A stretch of DNA of 64,000 bases. Source: Palsa-739 sp035532535. Its GTDB lineage: Bacteria > Actinomycetota > Thermoleophilia > Gaiellales > Gaiellaceae. The notes beneath the pieces are model-generated. The model was not told the DNA's origin, ran no database searches, and was given only the letters and a program-made list of their open reading frames with translations. The stretch's first letter is position 1. Every line of letters starts with the position of its first letter. The DNA is taken from the NCBI GenBank assembly GCA_035532535.1, contig DATKQT010000023.1, positions 1 through 64,000 of the forward strand, read 5' to 3'. A program made the position numbers and the translations under genes. Shown piece after piece: positions 1-7,082 of the stretch.

Positions 1-1
1 C

Positions 2-262
2 ACACTGATCATCGCCGAGCTCGTGTACACGCTCCGCTTCGTCCTCCGCACGCACGAGATCGCCGTCGAGCCATTCCTGATCATCGGACTCATCGCAGTG
101 GTGAGGCGCATCCTCATCGTCACCGCGCAATTCGAACGGCCCCCCGCAGCCGGGCGCGCACTCACCAACCTCCTGCTCGAACTCGGCCTCCTCGGCTTCC
201 TCGCTCTCGCGCTTGCCATCGCGCTCGCACTCGTCCGCCGATACCGCGCGACCCTCGCCTAG
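2..262 (+). CDS. PsiE-like membrane protein (C-terminal part)
   Basis: The reading frame is open from base 2, so the gene starts outside the window and only about the last 86 residues are seen. They contain a helix ending in LRFVLRTHE, a membrane segment (FLIIGLIAVVRRILIV), a short charged linker (TAQFERPP) and a last membrane segment rich in Leu and Ala. This charged/hydrophobic pattern resembles the phosphate-starvation-inducible PsiE family, whose biochemical role is unknown. The GTG at 23 is only an internal codon. The gene is followed by about 290 bases before the sulfur operon and need not be co-transcribed with it. Confidence 0.7.
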   Translation, partial: TLIIAELVYTLRFVLRTHEIAVEPFLIIGLIAVVRRILIVTAQFERPPAAGRALTNLLLELGLLGFLALALAIALALVRRYRATLA

Positions 263-334
263 CAGCCCAAGCCCCAGCCGGCCCGCGTGCGGACTGTCCC
301 TGAGTGTGTGTCGGCCTACCGGCGGCCCGGCGGA

Positions 335-511
335 TCACGCTTCGTCGACGGCGAGCGACGAGGACAGGTCACGGTAGGCGTCGACCTGCGCAAGGAGTTC
401 ATGCGCTTTCTGTTCGACGGTTGCGACCGCGTCAGCGCCTGCAACCCAGCGAACGCGGGCATCAGCAGCCGCGCTGATCGAGCTGCGGACAATCCGTATG
501 CGGCTCCGCAC
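335..511 (-). CDS. Possible small protein, 58 aa, unknown
   Basis: In the gap between the PsiE-like gene and the OsmC gene the minus strand has an open frame from GTG 511 to TGA 335. Its second half reads like a real amphipathic helix (VEQKAHELLAQVDAYRDL), and most third codon positions are G or C. No family is recognised and no clear ribosome-binding site is visible. It could equally be the remnant of a longer gene, because the frame stays open upstream of the GTG. The rest of the 263-555 gap shows nothing else I can name. Confidence 0.3.
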   Translation of the reverse strand: MRSRIRIVRSSISAAADARVRWVAGADAVATVEQKAHELLAQVDAYRDLSSSLAVDEA

Positions 512-555
512 CGGCCCCGATGCCCGCCGAGGGCACGAAGACGAAGCTCTGACAC

Positions 556-978
556 ATGAGCCTGTCTGCGACAGCCCGCTCGGTCCCCGGAACGCTCCGG
601 CAGGAGGTGGTGATCGACGGCAAGCACCGGCTGATCACTGACGAGCCGGAGCGGCTCGGCGGCGAGGGCAGCGGGCCGGCGCCGCACGAGCTCTTCCCCG
701 CCGCGCTCGCCGCATGTGTTTCAACGACCCTCGCGATGTACGCGCGGACTAAAGGCTGGGAGCTCGGCGAGCTGACGGTCGCCGTCGGTTACGACAATGA
801 TGCGACCCCGCGCCGGTTCGAGATCGCCATCGAGCTCGGCGGCGATCTCTCAACAGAGCAGCTCCGGCGGCTGGAGAAGGTTGCGAAGTCGTGCCCGCTT
901 CGCCGATCGATCGACGCCGGATTCGCGTTCAGCGAATCGATCGCGCCGGGCCCCCGCCTTCTCGAGCGTGTGTCGTGA
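556..978 (+). CDS. OsmC/Ohr-family thiol protein
   Basis: A 140-residue protein of the OsmC/Ohr family, cytoplasmic enzymes that reduce organic peroxides or react with other thiol-reactive species through two cysteines. The two expected cysteines are present: Cys54 in the helix PAALAACVST and Cys113 in KSCPLRRSI. The length is normal for the family. It ends in GTGA, where the GTG starts the next gene, so the two are translationally coupled. As the first gene of an operon with a sulfide:quinone-reductase-like protein, a TusE-like and a DsrE-like protein, it may handle persulfides or sulfur-stress products rather than lipid peroxides; this is inference from neighbours. ATG 556 is the first start in frame and lacks a strong ribosome-binding site. 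Confidence 0.85.
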   Translation: MSLSATARSVPGTLRQEVVIDGKHRLITDEPERLGGEGSGPAPHELFPAALAACVSTTLAMYARTKGWELGELTVAVGYDNDATPRRFEIAIELGGDLSTEQLRRLEKVAKSCPLRRSIDAGFAFSESIAPGPRLLERVS

Positions 979-2228
979 GCAAGAAACGGATCGTCATCCT
1001 GGGCGGCGGCACCGGCGGCACGTTGATCGCGAACCGGCTGGGCCGTCGCTTCGACGCGGACGAGGCCGAGATTCACGTGGTCGATCGCGACAACCGCCAC
1101 GTGTACCAGCCCGGCCTGCTCTTCGTTCCGTTCGGGCTCACGCGGGTCGACGAGATCGTGAGACCGCGCCGGCGACAGCTCCGAAGCGGCATCGTCTTCC
1201 ACGAGGCGGAGATCGACTCGGTTTCACTCGACCTCGACAGGGTCTCGCTCGACGACGGGGTCACGCTTCCGTACGACGTGCTCGTCGTCGCGAGCGGCGT
1301 CAGGCTGCAGCCGGAGGAGACCGAGGGAATGACCGGCCCCGGATGGAACGAGCGCGTCTTCACCTTCTACGACCCGGCGGGCGCGGCCGCGCTCGCGGAC
1401 GCCCTGGCGCGATTCGACGGCGGACGGCTGGTCGTGAACATCGCCGACATGCCGATCAAGTGCCCGGTCGCGCCGATCGAGTTCACGTTCCTAGCCGATT
1501 GGTACTTGCGCCAACGCGGCATCCGCTCGCGCACCGAGCTGCTGCTCTCGACCCCGCTCGATGGCTGCTTCACCAAGCCGGTCGCGTCCGAGCATCTCAC
1601 CCACCTGCTCGCCGAAAAGAAGATCGAGCTCGTGAGCGAATTCACCGTCGGCGAGATCGACGGTGTCGGCGGCAAGCTCAGCTCCTACGACGGGCGCGAG
1701 ATCTCCTTCGACCTGCTCGTCACCATCCCGCTGCACGGCGGCGCTGCCTACGTCGAGCGCTCGACCGGCCTCGGTGACGCGCTCGGCTTCGTCCCGACCG
1801 ATCCGCGCACCCTCCAGTCGATGTTCAAGCCGAACGTCTTCGTGCTCGGCGACGCGAGCGACATCCCCGCGTCGAAAGCGGGTTCGGTCACCCACTTCGA
1901 AGGTGAGCTCCTCGAGCGGAACGTCGCTCGCTTCCTCCGTGGCGACCCACTCGAAACCACCTTCGATGGCCACACGAACTGCTTCATCGAGACCGGCTTC
2001 CACAAGGCGCTGCTGATCGACTTCAACTACGAGACGGAGCCGCTGCCCGGCCACTTCCCGACCGCCTTCGGCCCGCTTCCCCTGCTGCGCGAGTCGCGCC
2101 TCAACCACCTGGGCAAGCTCGCCTTCCAGTGGGTCTACTGGCACGCCCTACTGCCGGGCCGCGACATACCCGGCATTGGGTCGGCAATGCCCACCGCGGG
2201 CAAGAAGCGGATGCCCGTTCACGCCTGA
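975..2228 (+). CDS. sqr: Sulfide:quinone oxidoreductase-like flavoprotein
   Basis: A 417-residue FAD-dependent oxidoreductase of the sulfide:quinone reductase/NDH-2 superfamily. The dinucleotide-binding loop GGGTGGT follows the first strand (RIVILGGG). A second FAD-contact segment near residue 300 reads VFVLGDAS. Cysteines at 163 (in IKCPVAPIEF), 198 and 336 (TNCFIETG) are placed like the active-site cysteines of SQR, which oxidise sulfide to a persulfide and pass electrons to quinone. The C-terminal region (about 375-405) is rich in aromatic and aliphatic residues, as in monotopic membrane attachment segments of SQR. The start is GTG 975 inside the GTGA overlap with the OsmC gene; an ATG further upstream at 891 would lie inside that gene. 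Context with tusE- and dsrE-like genes supports sulfide oxidation, but an NADH:quinone reductase relative cannot be excluded from sequence alone. Confidence 0.82.
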   Translation: MSKKRIVILGGGTGGTLIANRLGRRFDADEAEIHVVDRDNRHVYQPGLLFVPFGLTRVDEIVRPRRRQLRSGIVFHEAEIDSVSLDLDRVSLDDGVTLPYDVLVVASGVRLQPEETEGMTGPGWNERVFTFYDPAGAAALADALARFDGGRLVVNIADMPIKCPVAPIEFTFLADWYLRQRGIRSRTELLLSTPLDGCFTKPVASEHLTHLLAEKKIELVSEFTVGEIDGVGGKLSSYDGREISFDLLVTIPLHGGAAYVERSTGLGDALGFVPTDPRTLQSMFKPNVFVLGDASDIPASKAGSVTHFEGELLERNVARFLRGDPLETTFDGHTNCFIETGFHKALLIDFNYETEPLPGHFPTAFGPLPLLRESRLNHLGKLAFQWVYWHALLPGRDIPGIGSAMPTAGKKRMPVHA

Positions 2229-2242
2229 CAGAGGAGCACGAG

Positions 2243-2560
2243 ATGACCATGACCCTAATCGCCGACGCGCCGGTCGACCTCGACGCCGAAGGATTTCTCA
2301 CCGACGTCGCGCAGTGGAACGAGCAGATCGCTGGAGCGATTGCCGCCGACAACGGCATCCCGCAACTGAGCGAGCGCCATTGGCTCGTCGTCCGCTTCAT
2401 GCGCGAGCGTTACCTCTCGACCGGCAACGCACCCTCGATCCGCTCGCTCGGCAAGGAATCCGGCGTCCCCGTCAAGGAGCTCTACCAGCTCTTCCCCAAG
2501 GGGCCGGCCAAGCTCGCCGCCAAGATCGGCGGCATCCCCAAGCCCAAAGGCTGCATCTAA
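2243..2560 (+). CDS. tusE: TusE/DsrC-family sulfur carrier
   Basis: A 105-residue protein with the DsrC/TusE/DsvC fold: a helical body (SERHWLVVRFMRERYL), a segment with RSLGKESGV and a flexible C-terminal arm ending GIPKPKGCI. Cys104, the penultimate residue, is the conserved sulfur-carrying cysteine. The second cysteine of true DsrC, 11 positions earlier, is alanine here, so this is a TusE-like single-cysteine carrier, not a partner for dissimilatory sulfite reductase heterodisulfide chemistry. GAGGAG at 2231-2236 places the start at ATG 2243. It sits between the SQR-like and DsrE-like genes, and probably accepts persulfide sulfur from the latter. Confidence 0.88.
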   Translation: MTMTLIADAPVDLDAEGFLTDVAQWNEQIAGAIAADNGIPQLSERHWLVVRFMRERYLSTGNAPSIRSLGKESGVPVKELYQLFPKGPAKLAAKIGGIPKPKGCI

Positions 2561-2570
2561 GGAGCACACG

Positions 2571-3077
2571 ATGACCGAGCTGCTCGAACATCCACGGACC
2601 AAGCCCGCAGAGCCGAAGACGATCGAGAAGGTTGCGATCGTCATCTCGAAGGGCTCGCTCGAGGGCATCTACCCCGGCGTGATCATGGCCAACGGCGCCC
2701 GCATGGAAGGAATCGACGCCGACCTCTTCTTCACCTTCTTCGGCCTCGACGCAATCCGCAGAGACCGCTACGAGAACGTCAAGGTCGCGACGGTCGGCAA
2801 CCCCGGCATGCACATGCCCACGCTGCTCGGCGCGCTGCCCGGCTTCTCCGCACTTGCTACTCGGATGATGCAGAGGCAGATGGAGAAGATCGACATCCCA
2901 CCCATCCCCGAGTTCATCGAGCTCGTCGCCGACTCCGGCGCCCACCTCTACGCCTGCAGGGCGACCGTCGACATGTTCGGCCTCACCATCGACGACTTCG
3001 TCCCGCAAGTCGACGAGATCATCTCCGTCGGCGAGTTCTACGCGAAGGCAGCCGGCAGCCAGATCATCTTCACCTAA
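2571..3077 (+). CDS. DsrE/DsrF-like sulfur transfer protein
   Basis: A 168-residue protein of the DsrE/DsrF-like family, close to the DsrE2 type found with sulfur-oxidation genes. It has a basic N-terminal extension, then the fold core beginning KVAIVISKGSLEGIYPGVIMANGARMEG-like, cut here by the glycine-rich turn, an FFTFFGLDAI segment and the single conserved cysteine Cys129 in HLYACRATVD. In this family the cysteine accepts sulfane sulfur and hands it to TusE/DsrC proteins. A long hydrophobic/methionine-rich helix (about 84-105) may contact the membrane, as seen for DsrE2. AAGGAG lies just upstream of ATG 2571, 10 nt after the tusE stop, consistent with one operon. Confidence 0.85.
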   Translation: MTELLEHPRTKPAEPKTIEKVAIVISKGSLEGIYPGVIMANGARMEGIDADLFFTFFGLDAIRRDRYENVKVATVGNPGMHMPTLLGALPGFSALATRMMQRQMEKIDIPPIPEFIELVADSGAHLYACRATVDMFGLTIDDFVPQVDEIISVGEFYAKAAGSQIIFT

Positions 3078-3087
3078 GGAGCATCCA

Positions 3088-3180
3088 ATGCCGACTTGGC
3101 TCCAGATCATCCTCGCGGTCTACCTCGTCGCCGGCACGCTCTACTTCCTGCGCGGCACGGGCAGCCCCGACACGAAGTAG
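3088..3180 (+). CDS. 30-residue single-pass membrane peptide
   Basis: A very short frame, ATG 3088 to TAG 3180, coding 30 residues. AAGGAG at 3076-3081, overlapping the dsrE stop region, is placed as for the other genes of this operon, which is the main reason to believe it is translated. Residues 4-21 (WLQIILAVYLVAGTLYFL) form one predicted membrane helix, followed by a short polar tail (RGTGSPDTK). No family is recognised. By analogy with other operon-encoded microproteins it could anchor or regulate the SQR-like flavoprotein or the DsrE-like protein at the membrane; that role is inference. Confidence 0.6.
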   Translation: MPTWLQIILAVYLVAGTLYFLRGTGSPDTK

Positions 3181-3209
3181 CCCATCAAAGGCCGCAGCAT
3201 CTTCGCGTT

Positions 3210-3668
3210 CTAGATTTCAAAACGAGCGATGATGCCTTCGTCGCCGCCGGCCGGCACCGGTCGCTCGGGGTGCCGCGTCGCGACCCACGCCACTCCACGC
3301 TCGGGGTAGGCGACGACGTCCGGGAAGCGCTTGCTGGAGATACCGATCATCCGGGCCGGTTCGTCCGTCGGGTTCGAGAACGTGTGTAAGCCGTCTGGGC
3401 CTTCGGGGAAGTAGACGACGTCTCCCGCTGAGAGCTGCTCCTCGCCCTCCGTCGTACGCACCGTGGGGGAGCCGCTGAGGACGAAGAACATCTCTTCGAC
3501 GCCGTAGTGCAGGTGGAGCGAGCCCCCGGGTGAGCCGGGAAGAAGCTCGATGAGCGAGGCACCGAGGACGTCAGCGCCAAACGGATGTCCGAACCAGCGG
3601 ACGCGCCGACGGTCGTTCTCGTCGACCTCATCCCAGGGCTCGTCTTGCACGAAGTTCAGCCGGCGCAT
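3210..3668 (-). CDS. Cupin-domain protein
   Basis: A 152-residue single-domain cupin. Motif 1 reads about SLHLHYGVEEMFFVLSG (residues 51-67), with two histidines and the glutamate expected for metal binding. Motif 2 (GDVVYFPEGPDGLHTFSN) carries the second histidine. The fold is thus intact and probably binds a divalent metal, but the substrate cannot be told; such small cupins include isomerases, dioxygenases and sensors. AAGGAGG lies 8 nt before ATG 3668. The gene faces the sulfur operon and has no operon partner on its own strand. Confidence 0.82.
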   Translation of the reverse strand: MRRLNFVQDEPWDEVDENDRRRVRWFGHPFGADVLGASLIELLPGSPGGSLHLHYGVEEMFFVLSGSPTVRTTEGEEQLSAGDVVYFPEGPDGLHTFSNPTDEPARMIGISSKRFPDVVAYPERGVAWVATRHPERPVPAGGDEGIIARFEI

Positions 3669-3711
3669 GTGGTCCTCCTTGGCGTGTCGGGTTCATGCAA
3701 GCTATAGCGGC

Positions 3712-4437
3712 GTGCTTGGGTCACGCTCGCATGGAATGACAGGTGCTGCGCTCGCCGTGCTCGTGTGCGGCCTTGTCGCCGCGGGCACGGCCCGCGCGGA
3801 TGGCGGGGGCGGAACGTACGTCACCACCGGGCACGACTACGACTTTGCCCTCGTGAATTCGGGGACTGTCGCGTGGCACTCGTTCTATCTCGTCGCACCT
3901 TCCGGAATGACTCTCGTCGGTGGGACGACCGGGAACGAGGCGTCCGACACGTGTGTCGTAGGACCGCCGAACGAGATCCGGTGCGGGTCGCTGTCGCAGA
4001 GCGCGGCTCCGGCCTCGGGGAGCATCCCGTTCGTCGTCACGACGACTTCAGCAGCGATCTGCGGTCCGGCGTTCGCGCTGTTCGTCTCGACGGACGGGAG
4101 CACGTATGTGTCTGCCGGCGATCTGGTTGCCGCCCCTGCGTGCGGGCCGCAAGCGCCCCGAGCGCTCACCGCACCGTCTCTCCACGGCGCGCCGAAGGTC
4201 GGGGCCACATTGCGAGTGGCACCGCCGCAGTGGAGCGCGCGGCCCTCCCAAGTCGCGTATCGCTGGGAACGCTGCACGAGCAAAAGCTGCGTCACGATCG
4301 CCGGTGCGGCGAGGTCCTCGCTCCGGCTCACCCGAGCCGACGGGGGCCACACCATCCGAGTAGTCGTGACGGCCACGATCGCGGGACTGCAAGTTCATGT
4401 GCCGTCGCACGGCCTGTTCGTCCGAGCTGCGCACTAG
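3712..4437 (+). CDS. Secreted protein with Ig-like domain
   Basis: About 241 residues, beginning with a Sec signal peptide (hydrophobic core LAVLVCGLVAAGTARA, predicted cleavage before DGGGG). GTG 3712 gives an n-region with an arginine and a histidine; ATG 3736 is an alternative that still leaves a signal peptide. Residues after the signal form a beta-rich domain with two cysteine pairs. The last 90 residues match the Ig-like repeat common in actinobacterial surface proteins (GAPKVGATLRV, then YRWERCTS and a VTITGA-like turn, then the ADGGHTIRVVVTA strand). No enzymatic motif is visible, so a surface or matrix role is likely. Confidence 0.6.
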   Translation: MLGSRSHGMTGAALAVLVCGLVAAGTARADGGGGTYVTTGHDYDFALVNSGTVAWHSFYLVAPSGMTLVGGTTGNEASDTCVVGPPNEIRCGSLSQSAAPASGSIPFVVTTTSAAICGPAFALFVSTDGSTYVSAGDLVAAPACGPQAPRALTAPSLHGAPKVGATLRVAPPQWSARPSQVAYRWERCTSKSCVTIAGAARSSLRLTRADGGHTIRVVVTATIAGLQVHVPSHGLFVRAAH

Positions 4438-4446
4438 GGAGCGCCC

Positions 4447-5544
4447 TTACGCCGGTGCGCTGAGCGACCGCGCCGGCGTATCGCCGACCATCTCCCGCAC
4501 GCGCGGGATCACACGCTGCGCGAACAACTCCTGCGCCTTGATCGCCTTCCAGTGCTCGACGCCGCCGGGGTTCGTCGTGATCGCTATCTCGGTGAGCCCC
4601 TCGCAGACGTCGATGGTCTCGCGGATCCGTTCCAGGACGTCGTCAGGCGTGCCGACCCAGACGATGTCGCCCGCGATCATGTCGTCGTACGGCGTCGCGG
4701 CGAGCTTCTCCATGATCCCCGCCGCGTAGAACCCATATCCGGCCGCGTTCAACGCGTCGGCGGGCGGCGGCGTGTACTCGGTCAGCGGCGACGCGTTCCC
4801 TTCGAGGAACCCGCGCATGTGTGTCTCCGCCTCGCGCTTCGCGAGCTCGCGGTCGTCGTCGATGTAACACGCGTGGATCCAGATGATGTCCGGCGTCGTG
4901 CCGTACTCCGCGCACTTCGCGCGATAGAGGTCGAGCTGCTCCTTCAACGCCGCGTACGGCAACAGCGGCGGGACGGCGACCGCCCAGCCGTTCTTTGCCG
5001 CCAGGTCGTACGTGCGATCGGAGGTCCCGCCGAGCACGACCCGGAAGCGATGGCCGCTGAACGGGATGACGTGGCTGTCGTCGACATTCCAGTACTCGCC
5101 GTGGAACGAGACCGTGTCGTTGTGCAGCGCCTCGATGAAGAGATCGAGCGCCTCTTCGTAGCGCGGCCGCGACGTCTCGTCGAGCGGCGTGCCGGCGGCG
5201 AGCGGGATCCATCCGTGCCCGCGGCCGACGCCGAACTCGTACCGGCCGTCCGTCAGCAGCGAGAACTCGTGGATCATCGCGGCGAGGACGAGCGGGTTGT
5301 GGTACGGGAGGATGTGCAGCATCGTGCGGAACTTGATGTTCCGCGTACGCGCCGCGGCCATCCCGAAGAGGCCGAAGACGTTCGCCGACGCGGAGAACTT
5401 CGGGAAGAACAGATGCTCGATCGCCGCGTACGCGTCGTAGCCGAGCCGGTCGGCGTTCTCGATCTGCTCGAGCACCTCGCCGTACAGCTGCGAGTACGAC
5501 TTGCCGGGCCAGCTCTGAAGCTCGCTGTAGATGCTGAATCTCAC
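4447..5544 (-). CDS. LLM-class flavin-dependent oxidoreductase
   Basis: A 365-residue TIM-barrel protein of the bacterial luciferase-like monooxygenase class. Recognisable are the first strand and helix (MRFSIYSELQ, ENADRLGYDAYAAIEHLF), the conserved NPLVLA segment and the substrate/flavin loop RYEFGVGRGHG. These enzymes use FMNH2 or F420 to oxygenate or reduce small molecules. It is the last gene of the 19-gene minus-strand operon, and its GTG start at 5544 lies within the GTGA that ends the flavoprotein gene before it. A C-terminal region with GGVEHWKAIKAQELFAQ is typical of the alkanal-monooxygenase-like subgroup. The substrate is unknown; by context it probably acts on an intermediate of the operon's pathway. 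Confidence 0.85.
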   Translation of the reverse strand: MRFSIYSELQSWPGKSYSQLYGEVLEQIENADRLGYDAYAAIEHLFFPKFSASANVFGLFGMAAARTRNIKFRTMLHILPYHNPLVLAAMIHEFSLLTDGRYEFGVGRGHGWIPLAAGTPLDETSRPRYEEALDLFIEALHNDTVSFHGEYWNVDDSHVIPFSGHRFRVVLGGTSDRTYDLAAKNGWAVAVPPLLPYAALKEQLDLYRAKCAEYGTTPDIIWIHACYIDDDRELAKREAETHMRGFLEGNASPLTEYTPPPADALNAAGYGFYAAGIMEKLAATPYDDMIAGDIVWVGTPDDVLERIRETIDVCEGLTEIAITTNPGGVEHWKAIKAQELFAQRVIPRVREMVGDTPARSLSAPA

Positions 5545-7082
5545 GGGAGGAATCTACGCAATCGCCGCGCAAGTGGTGGCGCGAGGAGCTTCGTCGCCAC
5601 GAGCGTGCCCGAGCCGGCGCCGAGCCCCGGGCCGGGCCACGTGCTCGCGCCGATGTGCCACAGGCGCTCGACGGGCGTCGTGTGCCCGGTGCTCCCGGCA
5701 AACGGCCGCCACAGGAAGTTCTGGTCGAGCGTGAGCGCGCCGCCGTACGGGTCGCCGTGCAGGAGATTGACGTTCATGCGCTCGAGGTCGTGCGGGCCGA
5801 GCGCGACGCGCTCGACGATGGACGACTCGAGGTTCGGGATGTGTTGCGCGAGCCGCGCCTGGATGCGGTCGGCGTAGCGCTCGCGCTCGTCGTCGTTCCA
5901 GTCGTATCGCGACGGAAGCTCCTGCAGCTGAATCCACAGCAGCCCTTTCCCGTGCGGCGCGCGCGACGGGTCCATCGTCAACGGCTGTCCGACCACGATC
6001 GTCGCCTCTTCAGGGATCAAGCCGCGTTCCGCTTCGTTCACGGCACGCGAGACGCCGTCGAGCCCCGGCGTGACGTGGACGATCGCCGTGCCGTTCAGGC
6101 GCTCGTCGCCGTTCCAGCGCGCAGGCTCGGAAAGCGCGAAGTGGATCTGCATCTCCGCGCGCCCGTACCGGAAGCGGCGGGCGCCCTCCGGTGCAGGACC
6201 TTCGAGCAACCGCTCGTACAGCTGCGTCGGCGTGACGTTTGCGATCACCGCGCGCTCGGCCTCGACCGTTTCGCCCCCGGCGACCCGAACGCCCGCCGCG
6301 CGACCGTTCCGCACGACGACCCGCTCGACATCATTGCCGGTCTCGCACGCGCCGCCGTGGTCGCGGATGAGCTGCACGAGCGCGTCGGCAAGCTTCGCAC
6401 CGCCGCCGCGTGGAATGGGCATTCCGCCCTCCTGCACCGCGACGGCGATCACCTGCGTCATGAACCCCGATGAGGCGGCATCCGGGCCGAGACCCGTGTG
6501 CAGCACCCACGGAGCGAGCACGCTGTGCGCGCTCTCCGACTCGAACGTCTGCCGCAGCCAGTCGCGGCTCGACTGCAGGAGCTCACCCGTGAACGCGGCG
6601 ACGCCGCGGCGCCCGAGCCGCCGGTACGCCTTCGCGGCGAGCGCGAGCCCCGAGCCACTCCACAACTCGGTGCCGAGAAGGCCGAACGCGATGTCGGCGT
6701 TCGGGAAGAAGCGCTCGAGCACGCCCGGCCATTCCGGACCAAGCTCGCGCGTATTCCCCTCCGCGTTCCGCAGCAGAAACGCGGCTGAGCCGTCCGGGAG
6801 CGCTGTCGCCGTCGGCAGTTCCGTGTTCAGGTACTCGAGCCCGCGCGCAGCAAGATCGTCGCCGAGCTGGGCGTGCGCTGCACCGCCGACCCAGAGGGGA
6901 TGCCACGCGCTGAACACGTCGTGGTGGTAACCGGGCTTCGTCAGTTCCGCCGTGTGGATCGCGCCGCCGAGCCAGTCGTTGCGCTCGAGCACGCATACCC
7001 GCCAGCCCGCCTTCGCGAGCAGCGCGCCGCACGCAAGCGAGTTGACGCCGCTGCCGACGATGACGGCGTCGTACTCAGCCAT
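5541..7082 (-). CDS. FAD-dependent phytoene-desaturase-like oxidoreductase
   Basis: A 513-residue flavoprotein of the amine-oxidase/phytoene-desaturase superfamily. It opens with the Rossmann motif VIVGSGVNSLACGALLAKAG and the glutamate ending the second strand (VLERND), then GGAIHTAEL. A C-terminal HIGASTWPGPGLGAGSG segment completes the FAD site. Members related to PYROXD2 oxidise amines or saturated chains and are not limited to carotenoids. No carotenoid genes are near, so a role in the surrounding catabolic operon is likelier than pigment synthesis. ATG 7082 overlaps the stop of the preceding gene by 8 nt and is preferred to an ATG 39 nt upstream that lies deeper inside it. Confidence 0.82.
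   Translation of the reverse strand: MAEYDAVIVGSGVNSLACGALLAKAGWRVCVLERNDWLGGAIHTAELTKPGYHHDVFSAWHPLWVGGAAHAQLGDDLAARGLEYLNTELPTATALPDGSAAFLLRNAEGNTRELGPEWPGVLERFFPNADIAFGLLGTELWSGSGLALAAKAYRRLGRRGVAAFTGELLQSSRDWLRQTFESESAHSVLAPWVLHTGLGPDAASSGFMTQVIAVAVQEGGMPIPRGGGAKLADALVQLIRDHGGACETGNDVERVVVRNGRAAGVRVAGGETVEAERAVIANVTPTQLYERLLEGPAPEGARRFRYGRAEMQIHFALSEPARWNGDERLNGTAIVHVTPGLDGVSRAVNEAERGLIPEEATIVVGQPLTMDPSRAPHGKGLLWIQLQELPSRYDWNDDERERYADRIQARLAQHIPNLESSIVERVALGPHDLERMNVNLLHGDPYGGALTLDQNFLWRPFAGSTGHTTPVERLWHIGASTWPGPGLGAGSGTLVATKLLAPPLARRLRRFLP

Noticed and set aside
4552..5877. A 441-codon plus-strand frame across two minus-strand genes
   Set aside because: No recognisable domain and it crosses the boundary of two well-supported genes.
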